NCBI GenBank assembly: GCA_022457155.1
Contig: JAJGOT010000894.1
Location: 1-64,000, forward strand
Direction of reading: 5' to 3'
Origin: Cladopsammia gracilis
Taxonomy: Eukaryota; Cnidaria; Anthozoa; Scleractinia; Dendrophylliidae
DNA length: 64,000 bases
Within the stretch, counting starts at the first letter, position 1; each line of letters begins with the position of its first letter. Shown here in pieces: positions 1 through 10,497 of the stretch. The position numbers and the translations under genes are program-made. Below the pieces are notes generated by a model that had not been told where the DNA came from, did not search any database, and saw nothing but the letters and a program-made list of their open reading frames with translations.

Positions 1-184
1 GGCGGACCTCTGGATCCAGGGTGATCGGTCATATGAAAATTCTCGCAAAAATGTTCGATTCCCTCCAAATTTTGAACAAAGCGTGACAGCATTATAAGCC
101 AATCACTGAGCGAGTTTGAGCTGGACAGCTCGCAATTTGACTACATGAAGTGTTTTCAAAAGCCCTGGAAACACAATATTCAAG

Positions 185-343
185 ATGCCTTCCGCCGCGA
201 AGAGATCCAGAAGTCCGAGTTTGAGTCCAGAGGAAGTTTTGAAACGGATATTTACAGAAGGAAGTGACAATGAAGGAATGTCTAGTGGTGAAGAGTCAGA
301 AATTGATCGGCAACTAGCGCATTCGAGCGAAGAATCAAGGTAA
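185..343 (+). CDS. Candidate first coding exon, acidic N-terminus, gene not recognised
   Basis: An ATG at 185 opens a 52-codon frame that meets a stop exactly at a splice-donor-like AG|GTAAGAA (GT at 340-341), so the coding part would be 185-339. The peptide starts with a basic, Ser-rich stretch (MPSAAKRSRSPSLSPEE) and becomes acidic (EGSDNEG, GEESEID, SSEESR). Such disordered basic-then-acidic N-termini are common on first exons of transposase-derived genes, which is inference. No downstream exon can be joined with confidence, so the product is unnamed. It could also be a dead exon of a decayed element. Confidence 0.35.
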   Translation: MPSAAKRSRSPSLSPEEVLKRIFTEGSDNEGMSSGEESEIDRQLAHSSEESR

Positions 344-1429
344 GAAACTTATAAGAGTTGAGTCGAGTTTAGCACGTGGTCGAATATACTCTTGTCCCAA
401 GTGGTTTGAAAGGCAATAAAATGATATTAAGATGTGCGATTTACATTTGAAACCTTGCTTATTTCTTGGAGTTCATGTCTCGATTTACTTTTGGAAAGAT
501 ATCTGGGCTAAACTGTAGAATACCCCTCCACTTATTTGCATCTCATTGAATAAGAATGGTTTCTCGATCTTTTGAGATTTTGTTATTTGACTTTTGAGTT
601 TTTACACATAAAATATGTCACCTTGTTTTACATTTTACATTGATTAAGTCGTAAAAAAATTATATTTGAATAATTCTACACACGTTTGTTTACATCTAGA
701 AATCATTTATACTGCAGCCTGAAGGTGCAATATATACCTGTCTACAATGTAGCTTTTGTGTTAGGCTTCACAAATGTTGAGCTTAGAAAATTTGGGTTTT
801 TCAAGTATGCCATCAGTGAGTTTTCTCAAAGCTAGATTGCTTAATGCCATGACATCATTTTCTCACTTGAATTTTCAAGTGAAAGCTCATAATATCACTC
901 CCATCACTTCAATAACAAAATAAAAACTCAAAAACACGCTGTACTGAGTTTTTCGGATGGTGATTTGGAGAGCTTGACTGTGTTGATTGCCAATATGAAG
1001 TCATTGCAATTTGTAGCTAGGCTGCAGGAACATGGGGGTTTAATGGCAGTCAAAAATTATTGATAATTAGAGCACTAAAAACTTACTTTCCTTTAGTGTA
1101 TGAAAGTACAACTACATGTATTATTATTTTTTTATGGCAGTTACCCTTGATTATAAGGCACTGGTCATGCTCATGATGCAAAAGGAAGATAATAGCAATG
1201 CCAATGAATATGTAGATGGTCTTTGCAAAGGGGGTTGGACACAGAATGTTGTGTGTTCTGCAAAGTTATAAGGGTAGGTTATCATTGTACATGTGTAGTT
1301 AGCATACGATGAATGTCTACATTATCACACCAAATGTACACATGTCATTTTATGCTGTCAATTGCTGTATATTTACATGTAAAATTCAGTTTTTTGCACT
1401 GAAAACATGTATATGTAGACTGGCAGACA
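344..1429. other. AT-rich non-coding stretch, probably intronic or decayed
   Basis: No long frame is open here. One weak exon-like block follows ttttatggcag at about 1140 and runs to GGGTAGG near 1274, but its frames carry stops. Nothing else is supported. Confidence 0.5.
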
Positions 1430-1430
1430 C

Positions 1431-2002
1431 TTAAAGTGCCACTGCGATCAAATTTTTGATTTTCATTATTTACATCTTCATGTACAATTAGACTTTCTTA
1501 CTCATCTTGCCAAATTTCAATCCATTGCGAACTCAGAAGTCATTTTATTTTAACATTTATTAAAGAGAATTTATGGCCGCCATTAATCAACCTTGTTCCA
1601 AGGATTGGTTGCAAATGGGATAAAGTGATGTCAAAGGCTCAAACATACCTCACAGGTTGAACTTATAATAACAATAAGTATTGAAAATCATGCGAAAAGC
1701 AACAAAAACATTGGACTTGTTCTTCGTGCAATTTTCTATGCTGTTTGTTATTATAATTTCAACCTGTGAGGTATGTTTGAGCCTTTGACCTCACTTTATC
1801 CCATTCGCAACCAAGCCTTGGAACAAGGTTGATTAATGGTGGCCGTAAATTCTCTTTAATAAATGTTAAAATAAAATGACTTCTGATGTTCGTAATACAG
1901 TGTAGATTGAAATTTGGCAAGATGAGTAAGAAAGTCTAATTGTACACAAAAGATGTAAAAAAATGGAAATCAAAAAGTTATTTCATCGCAGTGGCACTTT
2001 AA
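1431..2002. mobile_element. Fold-back MITE bounded by TTAA
   Basis: The ends are near-perfect inverted copies: TTAAAGTGCCACTGCGA at 1431 and its complement ending at 2002. The inverted arms extend about 250 bp inward (for example, the block around 1560-1670 returns inverted at about 1745-1865). TTAA lies at both outer edges, as expected for piggyBac-type insertion, but because TTAA is itself palindromic it may simply be part of the repeat. The element has no ORF and would be non-autonomous. Confidence 0.75.
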
Positions 2003-2099
2003 GTATTATTAATAAATACATGTAACTGTCAATTTTCTCAAATTTATTGAACCCTTTATTCTTGTAACAGTAACCATTAACATGTACTTATTATTATAG

Positions 2100-2175
2100 G
2101 GATGTGCATGTCCAGGGGTTCCACATGGGGAAGCCTGTGCTGAATGCTTTTTAAGAGCAAGGCAAATATCAGCAG
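2100..2175 (+). CDS. Exon-like block with four cysteines
   Basis: A 76-nt block lies between an acceptor-like ttattatag and a donor-like CAG|GTAAGTG. Read from its first base it is open and gives a short Cys/His-containing peptide (GCACPGVPHGEACAECF at its start). Strong splice signals on both sides and an open frame suggest a real or recently dead exon. It is too short to assign, and no partner exon is certain. Confidence 0.25.
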
Positions 2176-2369
2176 GTAAGTGAATACTTCATAAACCACT
2201 GTAACTTGTTTATTTACTGTAGTGGTAAAAAGATTAAGCTTGATAATGTTTATGTTTATTTATGAAATAAAAATTTCACATAATTAACAATTATTATATA
2301 CATACTGAGATTTACACACCAGAAAACTATGAGTTAAAAATCGTCCCTTCACATATGACAAGCCATCCT

Positions 2370-2417
2370 ATTGGTCATACGATTTTCCTCACTAGTGAAG
2401 AATATCGTATGACCAAT
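2370..2417. repeat. Short inverted repeat, 14-bp arms
   Basis: ATTGGTCATACGAT (2370-2383) is repeated as its complement at 2404-2417 around a 20-bp loop. It may be one end or the core of a small MITE. Confidence 0.5.
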
Positions 2418-2521
2418 GAGAATCTTGATACAACATTTTTCACTAGTGACAAAAATCGTACATGGAAATTCCCGCCATTCAGTGTGCCCTTGCCCTCCTC
2501 GGCATTTCTGTTAGTTGAAAA

Positions 2522-2863
2522 ATGGCTTCGAGTCGTTTTGAAGATCTCGCTTTGTCCGTAGAGGAATTTATAGACAAACAAGAAAATGAAAACAAATGAG
2601 AACATTCAGCCGAGTCGACATCCCATCTATGACAACAACCGACTGCTACACAAAAAAAAGTCGAGAGTTCTCTAGCTCAGCTTCATGAAAACAAACAAAC
2701 AAGCAGGCCAGCAACCACTGTCATTATTCACGGGTGCTGTTATCAGCGGAGGACAAATAACTGTTTCAGTGAACACTTTGAATCAATCTCCAACTCTAAC
2801 AGTTCGAGAAAGCTCCTTTACAAAAAGATACAAACGAATTAGACCATTGGATTCCGATTCAGG
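2522..2863 (+). pseudogene. Possible Crypton/ZMYM-QRICH1-like gene remnant with the recombinase core deleted
   Basis: An ATG at 2522 begins a 25-residue peptide starting MASSRFEDLALSVEEF and ending in a stop at 2597-2599. Cnidarian ZMYM2/QRICH1-like proteins (DUF3504, tyrosine-recombinase fold related to Crypton transposons) often begin in this style; this is recall, not a search. About 85 bp later another frame (from 2685) encodes a tail ending KRYKRIRPLDSDSG at a donor-like AGG|GTAAGTAAG. Basic-then-SDSD tails are typical of the same proteins. If so, the N- and C-terminal ends are joined with the entire catalytic middle missing and the frame broken. An unrelated chance pair of frames remains possible. 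Confidence 0.35.
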
Positions 2864-3216
2864 GTAAGTAAGTAAGCTTACATGGATTTCGTAAACTATA
2901 AATTGTTTACATTTAGCAGGCCTGCTTTTATATAAAAAAAATAAAGTGTTTCTCCAACTTTGACTCATTGTTCAATTATGTTAGAATTTTCAGTCATGTT
3001 TCTTTGAAGTTGTGACTAATTATTTATAGTCTTGTTATAGTTTTGGAAAAAATTATTGTCGTAGTTATTTTTGTTAGATGTGTGAATTCGGTGAATTTTT
3101 CCACATGAAAGTTGAGTCTGACAATAAACCAAGAACCCTTCTACTAAAGTGTTGATAATTTAATCGTTTCATCTTGTTTTTCTGTTGTGTAAATCTCAGT
3201 ATGCATATAATAAACA

Positions 3217-3499
3217 AATTGAAGGTGTGAGTGGAATAAAGCCCTAAGTGACTTCTGATCAACTGTTAGATTCTCCTTCGAGTTTGTCTTGTATATGCTC
3301 ATGTAACAAAAGGAGAATTTTGTTTCAGATCAGGGGTCACTTAGGGCCTTACTTCAGTTTGGGATAAGGCCCTTAGTGACTCCTGATATATAGCCAAATT
3401 CTCCTTTTGTTACATGAGCATATACAAGACAGACTGGAAGGAGAATCTAGCAGTTGATCAGAATTCACTTAGGGCTTTATTCCACTCACCCCTTCAATT
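3217..3499. mobile_element. Palindromic MITE of about 283 bp
   Basis: The left half (aattgaaggtgtgagtgg, then a conserved 'taaagccctaagtgac' block) returns as its complement in the right half, ending ccccttcaatt at 3499. The inner copies around 3290-3320 and 3395-3430 are also inverted copies of one another. No ORF or clear target duplication was identified. Confidence 0.7.
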
Positions 3500-3524
3500 A
3501 CTTCACAGTTCGTTCGCTTGTACT

Positions 3525-3611
3525 ATTTTTATTCACGAGTTGGGAAGAACTCACTCGCTTGCAAAGCCTAGCTCATTCGTTTATGATTCTTCCTAACTCG
3601 TGAATAAAAAT
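3525..3611. repeat. Inverted repeat with about 24-bp arms
   Basis: Tttttattcacgagttggg at 3526 is matched by its complement ending near 3611 with a few mismatches. It directly follows the 283-bp MITE. The loop sequence (cttgcaaagcctagctc) has a related copy near 36770-36795, which marks it as a dispersed repeat. Confidence 0.6.
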
Positions 3612-3783
3612 CATACGCGCTCACCAAATAAATATCTCAGTGCTCTGCTTATGGGCCTTGGTTTTGGTCTAAAACATAAATGTGTATATGTAACTGTTAT
3701 ATACACAGTTATATAACCCTTAATAACCCTACATTTGACTGAAATCTTAATAGCAGAACTAAGAAAATCTTTATGGTTTTCAG

Positions 3784-3977
3784 GGTCAACAGAAGATAGG
3801 TTTCTGGATAACATTGGAGAGATTGTGACTCAATCACTGCCAGTGGATAAATTGCAAAACTTCGTTAAAGACAAAGATGTTACTGAAACATACTTGTTGC
3901 ATCAGGTTACATTCTGTAAGGAAATGGTTCAGGTGCACTCACAAATACTTCCAAGGAGCAGTGGAAAAGAGTTATAG
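3784..3977 (+). CDS. Exon-like frame, possible terminal exon, product unknown
   Basis: An acceptor-like tggttttcag precedes 3784, and the frame stays open to TAG at 3975-3977. The roughly 63-residue peptide is hydrophilic and predicted helical (for example DRFLDNIGEIVTQSLP, then KDVTETYLLHQVTF). No motif is recognised. It could be the last exon of the gene suggested upstream, but the phase cannot be confirmed. Confidence 0.3.
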
Positions 3978-4131
3978 TGCCTTAGTACATGTATGATAGG
4001 GAAAGTAAAAACAATATTTGTCAAATGTAACTAATGGCAGTGATGCCTTCCCAGCATAGTTTTCAAATAATTATTAATGTTAATTTCACACACCTTACAG
4101 TGTGAGTGTACATGTACATGTATATTATCTT

Positions 4132-6127
4132 GAGCTGCAATTACAAATCTAGGCAAAATATAGGAGTCCTGGCATCGCTGTATGCCTGAGCGCTTCTGGG
4201 ATATATAACATGATTATTATTTTGAGCCGCATTTGAAAATCTAGGCAAATGTTGTATATCCTTTCTGGTCCATCCAGGTAGGAGTCCTGTCATCGCTGTA
4301 TGCCTGAGTGCTTCTGGGATATATAACATGATTAATATTTTGAGCCGCATTTGAAAATCTAGGCAAATGTTGTATATCCTTTCTGGTTCATCCAGGTAGG
4401 TGTCCTGTCATCGCTGTATGCCTGAGCACTTCTGGGATATACAACATGATTATTATTTTGAGCCGCATTTGAAAATCTAGGCAAATGTTGTATATCCTTT
4501 CTGGTCCATCCAGGTAGGAGTCCTGTCATCGCTGTATGCCTGAGCACTTCTGGGATATATAACATGATTAATATTTTGAGCCGCATTTGAAAATCTAGGC
4601 AAATGTTGTATATCCTTTCTGGTCCATCCAGGTAGGAGTCCTGTCATCGCTGTATGCCTGAGCACTTCTGGGATATATAACATGATTAATATTTTGAGCC
4701 GCATTTGAAAATCTAGGCAAATGTTGTATATCCTTTCTGGTTCATCCAGGTAGGTGTCCTGTCATCGCTGTATGCCTGAGCACTTCTGGGATATACAACA
4801 TGATTATTATTTTGAGCCGCATTTGAAAATCTAGGCAAATGTTGTATATCCTTTCTGGTCCATCCAGGTAGGAGTCCTGTCATCGCTGTATGCCTGAGCA
4901 CTTCTGGGATATATAACATGATTAATATTTTGAGCCGCATTTGAAAATCTAGGCAAATGTTGTATATCCTTTCTGGTCCATCCAGGTAGGAGTCCTGTCA
5001 TCGCTGTATGCCTGAGCACTTCTGGGATATATAACATGATTAATATTTTGAGCCGCATTTGAAAATCTAGGCAAATGTTGTATATCCTTTCTGGTTCATC
5101 CAGGTAGGAGTCCTGGCATCACTGTATGCCTGAGCGCTTCTGGGATATACAACATGATTATTATTTTGAGCTGCATTTGAAAATCTAGGTAAATGTTGTA
5201 TATCCTTTCTGGTCCATCCAGGTTGGAGTCCTGTCATCGCTGTATGCCTGAGCACTTCTGGGATATATAACATGATTAATATTTTGAGCCGCATTTGAAA
5301 ATCTAGGCAAATGTTGTATATCCTTTCTGGTCCATCCAGGTAGGAGTCCTGTCATCGTTGTATGCCTGAGCGCTTCTGGGATATATAACATGATTAATAT
5401 TTAGAGCCGTATTTGAAAATCTGGGCAAATGTTGTATATCCTTTCTGGTCCATCCAGGTAGGAGTCCTGTCATCGCTGTATGCCTGAGCACTTCTGGGAT
5501 ATATAACATGATTAATATTTTGAGCCGCATTTGAAAATCTAGGCAAATGTTGTATATCCTTTCTGGTTAATCCAGGTAGGAGTCCTGTCATCGCTGTATG
5601 CCTGAGCACTTTGGGATATATAACATGATTAATATTTTGAGCCGCATTTGAAAATCTAGGCAAATGTTGTATATCCTTTCTGGTTCATCCAGGTAGGAGT
5701 CCTGTCATCGCTGTATGCCTGAGTACTTCTGGGATATATAACATGAATAATATTTTGAGCCGCATTTGAAAATCTAGGCAAATGTTGTATATCCTTTCTG
5801 GTCCATCCAGGTTGGAGTCCTGTTGTCACTGTATGCCTGAGCGCTTCTACTCTATGTAACATGATCACTATTTTGAGCCGCATATAAAAATCTAGACAAA
5901 TGTTGTATATCCTTTCTGGTTCATCCAGGTTGGAGTCCTGACATCGCTGTATGCCTGAGCTCTTCTGGGATATACAGTATAACGATAAATATTTTGAGCC
6001 GCATAAAAAATCTAGGCAAATATTGTATATCTTTTCTGGTTTACCCAGGTTGGAGACCTGACATCACCGTATGCCTGGGCACTTCTGGGATATGTAACAT
6101 GATTAATATTTTGAGCCGCATATCAAA
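4132..6127. repeat. 118-bp satellite array with a 354-bp higher-order period
   Basis: About 17 head-to-tail monomers of about 118 bp are present; each contains the blocks gagccgcatttgaaaatct, ggcaaatgttgtatatcc and gtatgcctgagc. Monomers 118 bp apart differ more than monomers 354 bp apart: the blocks at 4359-4586 and 4713-4940 appear identical, as do 4477-4704 and 4831-5058. That makes a three-monomer higher-order repeat in the central part. Edge monomers (from 5700 on, and the first one) are more diverged. 118 is not a multiple of three, so the repeated minus-strand ORFs across it are by-products, not genes. Confidence 0.9.
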
Positions 6128-6985
6128 AAGTTCTGTCATGTACTAGTTATATTGAGCCCTTTGTTTCATCGATCGTAGAATCAGCACTTCTCTTGATATA
6201 ACCTTGTTTCTACAAGCAGTAGCTAAGTCAGCAATTCTTTTGTTATATAATTATTTGTTACAGGAGTTTACTTTTGTTATATAGATATTCCAATAATGCA
6301 GTTTCATGTGAACATAAGTTAAACAAAGAAATACATGTAGCTTTGTCATGAAACAAGACAAGCAGGTTATCTTGACCTTGTTAATCGGTCACATCAAGCT
6401 TGCGACATGGTCACAAGTCCTGGCTGAATTTCTGCTGTTTGTACGAGTACCAGCTACAAACCTGAGCAATACTTCTTGGGACACTAACTGAAATTGCACG
6501 CGAAATATACCCTTACCTAATATATTCTTATCCTAGTACTCGGTATGCTTCAGAATGTTGTTATCACGTGCTATTTCAGTCCCCACCCACAGCAAGGTTA
6601 ATTGCCGTGTAAACATTTTGTACCCGTAAGGACAACATTCCACTAGGGGGGAGGGGAATGCATTATTTTGCAGGGTTGTTTCGGTAGTGTCCCAGGAGTA
6701 TTGGCCAGGGTTGTAGATCCGTGTACCTCAGAAGCGCGTGACGAGCGTGGGGCTCTGGAGAGTTCATTTTCCCGGTCGTTGTTCTAAAATAGTCACCGAA
6801 ATCCCGAGAAGTCTGCAATGTTCGGCTGATGTTAATATATACCCATGCGTAATAACCCCATCCCCCCCCCCCCCCCCCACATCCCAAACAGCCATTTTTT
6901 TTACTATTTGTAGCAAAGGCTTCTCCCCCCTTTCTCAGTCCTCCACAAGATCAGTTTGAAAAGAAAAAAAGCGATGTCTAGTTAA
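6128..6985. other. No gene seen; contains a long poly-C tract
   Basis: The sequence is mostly unique-looking. It contains a pure C run in the 6857-6878 area followed by cacatccc. Short frames on both strands here lack any family resemblance. Confidence 0.5.
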
Positions 6986-7206
6986 GTTGATGTTACACGG
7001 GACGATTCGCAAGGACGATTTTTAGCGCAACAAAATTAACGACAGGTATGTTACACGAAACATCTTGAGTAAAATTCGTGTTTTTGCCTTGCAAGTTTTT
7101 GAAGCTGATTCAAAAACTTCGCAACGCAATAATTGCGAAGAAGATCGTCCGCGCACCCATGTTGCACTAAAAATCGTCGTTGCGAATCGTCCCGTGTAAG
7201 ATCAGC
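6986..7206. mobile_element. MITE with about 35-bp inverted ends
   Basis: The left end contains ttacacgggacgattcgcaa and the right end contains its complement, continuing inward as ggacgatttttagcgcaac against gttgcactaaaaatcgtc. Total length is about 221 bp with no ORF. Target duplication is unclear. Confidence 0.7.
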
Positions 7207-7300
7207 CTTATCCGCTCCCGTTTTTCGATGTTATTTGTTATTTTTCGATATTAGTTTGGAATGTTCTTTCTTTGTCCTCAGCAATAAATATTCCTCCACT

Positions 7301-9541
7301 TAAAATTTTGAGATCTGTACCCAGCCGCCAGGTATCTAGACGCTGCCTTTCTGTAAGAGAGCATTCACGTTACTTCCGATAGCAGGCTTTGGCCGGCTTC
7401 CTTCTTAATTTAGTTGCCCCTTGAGTTGCTTGGTGACCAGTTTTAGTCAAACTTCGCATTTCCCATGTACACATTAAGTCCCTTCCTTTGAACCAAAGTT
7501 TCTAAGGAAATTAAAATAATTTGATTGCCGAAGATTGTTTTGCTGCACAGTGAAAGGCGCAAACTTGAGCCATTATACTATACCTGCTAACTCACACGCA
7601 TTATGCCGGAGTCTCACGCTCGCGTTTTGGCCAATTTCTGACGCCTATCTTTGCCCTACTAAAGTCAGAATTCTTTGGAGGTCTTCGGCAACGTTCGGAA
7701 GCCCTCCAAACGTCTTCGGTAATCTTAGGTAACGTTCGGGAGACGTCTTTGCATATTCGAAAATCTTCTGTAGTGTTCGGAAGACGTCAGTACATCTTTA
7801 GCAGTAATCGCCGGAACACTTTGAAAATCTGGTGTGTCCGAAGAAGAAAATCTCACTCATGACTCACGAAAAGTTGGTCGCTATATTGTACTTAAACTTT
7901 CGTAAACAAACCTTTTACTCGAGTTTTTTTTCTTTAAAACTCTGGGCAAAGAAAACAAAAAAAACAGACGAAAAACAATTTATTTTTGGCCGGGTACTGT
8001 GCAACATACTGCACCGCACCAGGGCAGTGGAATACGTTTCATTTCTTCTGTCGCCTGAATTGTACGTGGCTTAGGACGTAGATTTCACTGGCTTTATGAG
8101 TGGCTTGTGTAAACGCTATAAAAAAATATTATCCACAAACAGGATCGGGAATTATTTTTAAAAGATTATAACCAGTTAAAAATTACGGGACGCTGAGTAA
8201 CCGTAATTTTGGCTAAACTGCAGAATACCCCGCAACCTATTTGCATCATATTGAACAACAACAGTAGCTATTGTAGTGAGTATTAGAAACTCAAAGACAT
8301 CACAAGAAAGTCGGGAAGAAAGTCAACGTCGTTATATTTTACTTTACGTACATATAGAAAATAAAATTTTGAGATCTGTACCCCGCCGCCAGGTATCTAG
8401 ACGCTGCCTTTCTGTAAGAGAGCATTCACGTTACTTCCGATAGCAGGCTTTGGCCGGCTTCCTACTTAATTTAGTTGCCCCTTGAGTTGCTTGGTGACCA
8501 GTTTTAGTCAAACCTCGCACTTCCCATGTACACATTAAGTCCCTTCCTTTGAACCAAAGTTTCTAAGGAAATTAAAATAATTTGATTGCCGAAGATTGTT
8601 TTGCTGTGCAGTGAAAGACGCAAACTTGAGCCATTATACTATACCTGCTAACTCACACGCATTATGCCGGAGTCTCACGCCCGCGTTTTGGCCAATTTCT
8701 GACGCCTATCTTTGCCCTACTAAAGTCAGAATTCTTTGGAGGTCTTCGGCAACGTTCGGAAGCCCTCCAAACGTCTTCGGTAATCTTAGGTAACGTTAGG
8801 GAGACGTCTTTGCATATTCGAAAATCTTCTGTAGTGTTCGGAAGACGTCAGTACATCTTTAGCAGTAATCGCTGGAACACTTTGAAAATCTGGTGTGTCC
8901 GAAGAAGAAAATCTCACTCATGACTCACGAAAAGTTGGTCGCTATATTGTACTTAAACTTTCGTAAACTAACCTTGGTACTCGAGTTTTTTTTCTTAAAA
9001 CTCTGGGCAAAGAAAACAAAAAAAACAGACGAAAAACAATTTTTTTTTGGCCGGATACTGTGCAACATACTGCACCGCACCAGGGCAGTGGAATACGTTT
9101 CATTTCTTCTGTCGCCTGAATTGTACGTGGCTTAGGACGTAGATTTCACTGGCTTTATGAGTGGCTTGTGTAAACGCTATAAAAAAATTATTATCTACAA
9201 ACAGGATCGGGGAATTATTTTTAAAAGATTATAACCAGTTAAAAATTACGGGACGCTGAGTAACCGTAATTTTGGCTAAACTGCAGAATACCCCGCAACC
9301 TATTTGCATCATAGTAGCATAGTAGCTATTGTAGTGAGTATTAGGCCCGGTTCAAACGTCGAACTTCACATGTGCCGAACCTAATGCAAATGAGTAAAAT
9401 CTATTGTTCTTGCTCATTTGCATTAGGTTCGGCACATGTGAAGTTCGACGTTTGAACCGGGCCTTAGAAGCTCAAAGACATCACAAGAAAGTCGGGAAGA
9501 AAGTCAACGTCGTTATATTTTACTTTACGTACATATAGAAA
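7301..9541. repeat. Tandem segmental duplication, two copies 1,061 bp apart
   Basis: The first copy is 7301-8361 and the second 8362-9541. They are nearly identical throughout, including the two small frames at 7535 and 7832, which recur at 8596 and 8893. The length difference is explained mainly by the 120-bp MITE plus its 3-bp duplication in the second copy. Neither frame shows a recognisable domain and the second pair differs by small indels, so a coding role is doubtful. The unit contains an unusual density of cttcgg/cgttcgg words. Confidence 0.9.
9344..9463. mobile_element. 120-bp PIF/Harbinger-type MITE with TTA target duplication
   Basis: This nearly perfect palindrome starts GGCCCGGTTCAAACGTCG and ends with its complement, with arms of about 52 bp and a loop of about 16 bp. 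It is flanked by TTA at 9341-9343 and 9464-9466. The first copy of the tandem duplication preserves the empty site as gtattagaaactc with a single TTA. A 3-bp TWA duplication is the hallmark of the PIF/Harbinger superfamily. Two more copies lie at 54993 and 55283. Confidence 0.85.
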
Positions 9542-10409
9542 ATATACATAAGTAAGTAAATTGCATAACAAGCAATCTATGAACAGTTTGTGCAAACATT
9601 TAACCTCTCTTTCCGTTTAATTTACGCAAGCGGCCCACAAATGGTCACCATTTTCGCGTGCTAGACATTTCTCTGTTTACACCAGCCCAGCTCTCTTGCT
9701 GTCAGCAATTTATTGCTTCCTATTTTCTTTGTGTAAGCCGTACATACACAGGTAAAAATTTACCGGACAGAGGGAATCCACATTTAGACATAGCTGTCTG
9801 TAATACGAACTACACATTTCACCGAACTCCAAGTTCAATGATCATCAGTAAAGAAAGCTCACATGGAAGTGTCTTGTTTATCGCAAAAAAAAATTCACAT
9901 TTGTACCTACAACTAGGTTGCGGTGTTTCCGTTCTGAGCGACTTCTGAATTTAGCGATTAGAATGATAATTACCGAATCGCTACATTTCTCTTAGCTTGA
10001 ATACACAAAATTTCAGTCCAGACGGTGTTGATTTTCATACCGCTCTTTTATTCAGTCGTATAAGACCTACAAAAATCTAAATTTATTGTTTTGCAGATAT
10101 CTAAGAGGCTAACTTATTCTGTTATTGCGCTGTATCTAATATCAGGACCCCTTTTCTACAACGTAAATTTATTGTGCCCATAAGATCCTTCTTAATTTCA
10201 AAGCTTCGTCTCACAAAAAATTTCCTGTCAAGCCGCATCAAGACCTCTCAAACGTCACGAATAAAGATAGAATCTTAATTAAAACCGTGCATCAAATTAA
10301 TTTTCACGCCTAAAGATTATAACGCCTTGGTGCAAAAGTTCACGCTTAACGTGGAATAAAAATGGACAGCAGAAGGGATTCGATTACATTGGCATGTAAG
10401 AAGTTACTA
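9542..10409. other. No supported feature
   Basis: A 96-codon frame from 9658 begins with GTG rather than ATG and has no recognisable motif. No repeats stand out. Confidence 0.5.
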
Positions 10410-10460
10410 GACCTCCCTCTGAGATATAGGGCAAATTGCCCTATATCTCAGAGGGAGGTC
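10410..10460. repeat. Perfect 51-bp palindrome at the broken edge of element X1
   Basis: Two 25-bp arms (gacctccctctgagatatag at the start) surround a single central A. It sits where sequence homologous to the X elements begins, so it may mark a repair or insertion junction. The motif ctccctatat also occurs in the fold-back element at 63011-63176. Confidence 0.8.
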
Positions 10461-10497
10461 TTGGTTTTTTTTGGTTGCTAAGAACGTCTGGCTCGTT

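Noticed and set aside
4132..5883. A series of 68-89 codon minus-strand frames with the same peptide
   Set aside because: They are translations of the 118-bp satellite; the monomer length is not a multiple of three and every frame breaks at the next unit.
4132..6127. Possible CRISPR array
   Set aside because: Repeats are contiguous 118-bp monomers without unique spacers, in a eukaryotic genome.
9658..9948. 96-codon plus frame
   Set aside because: It begins with GTG, has no splice signals or motif, and lies in otherwise empty DNA.
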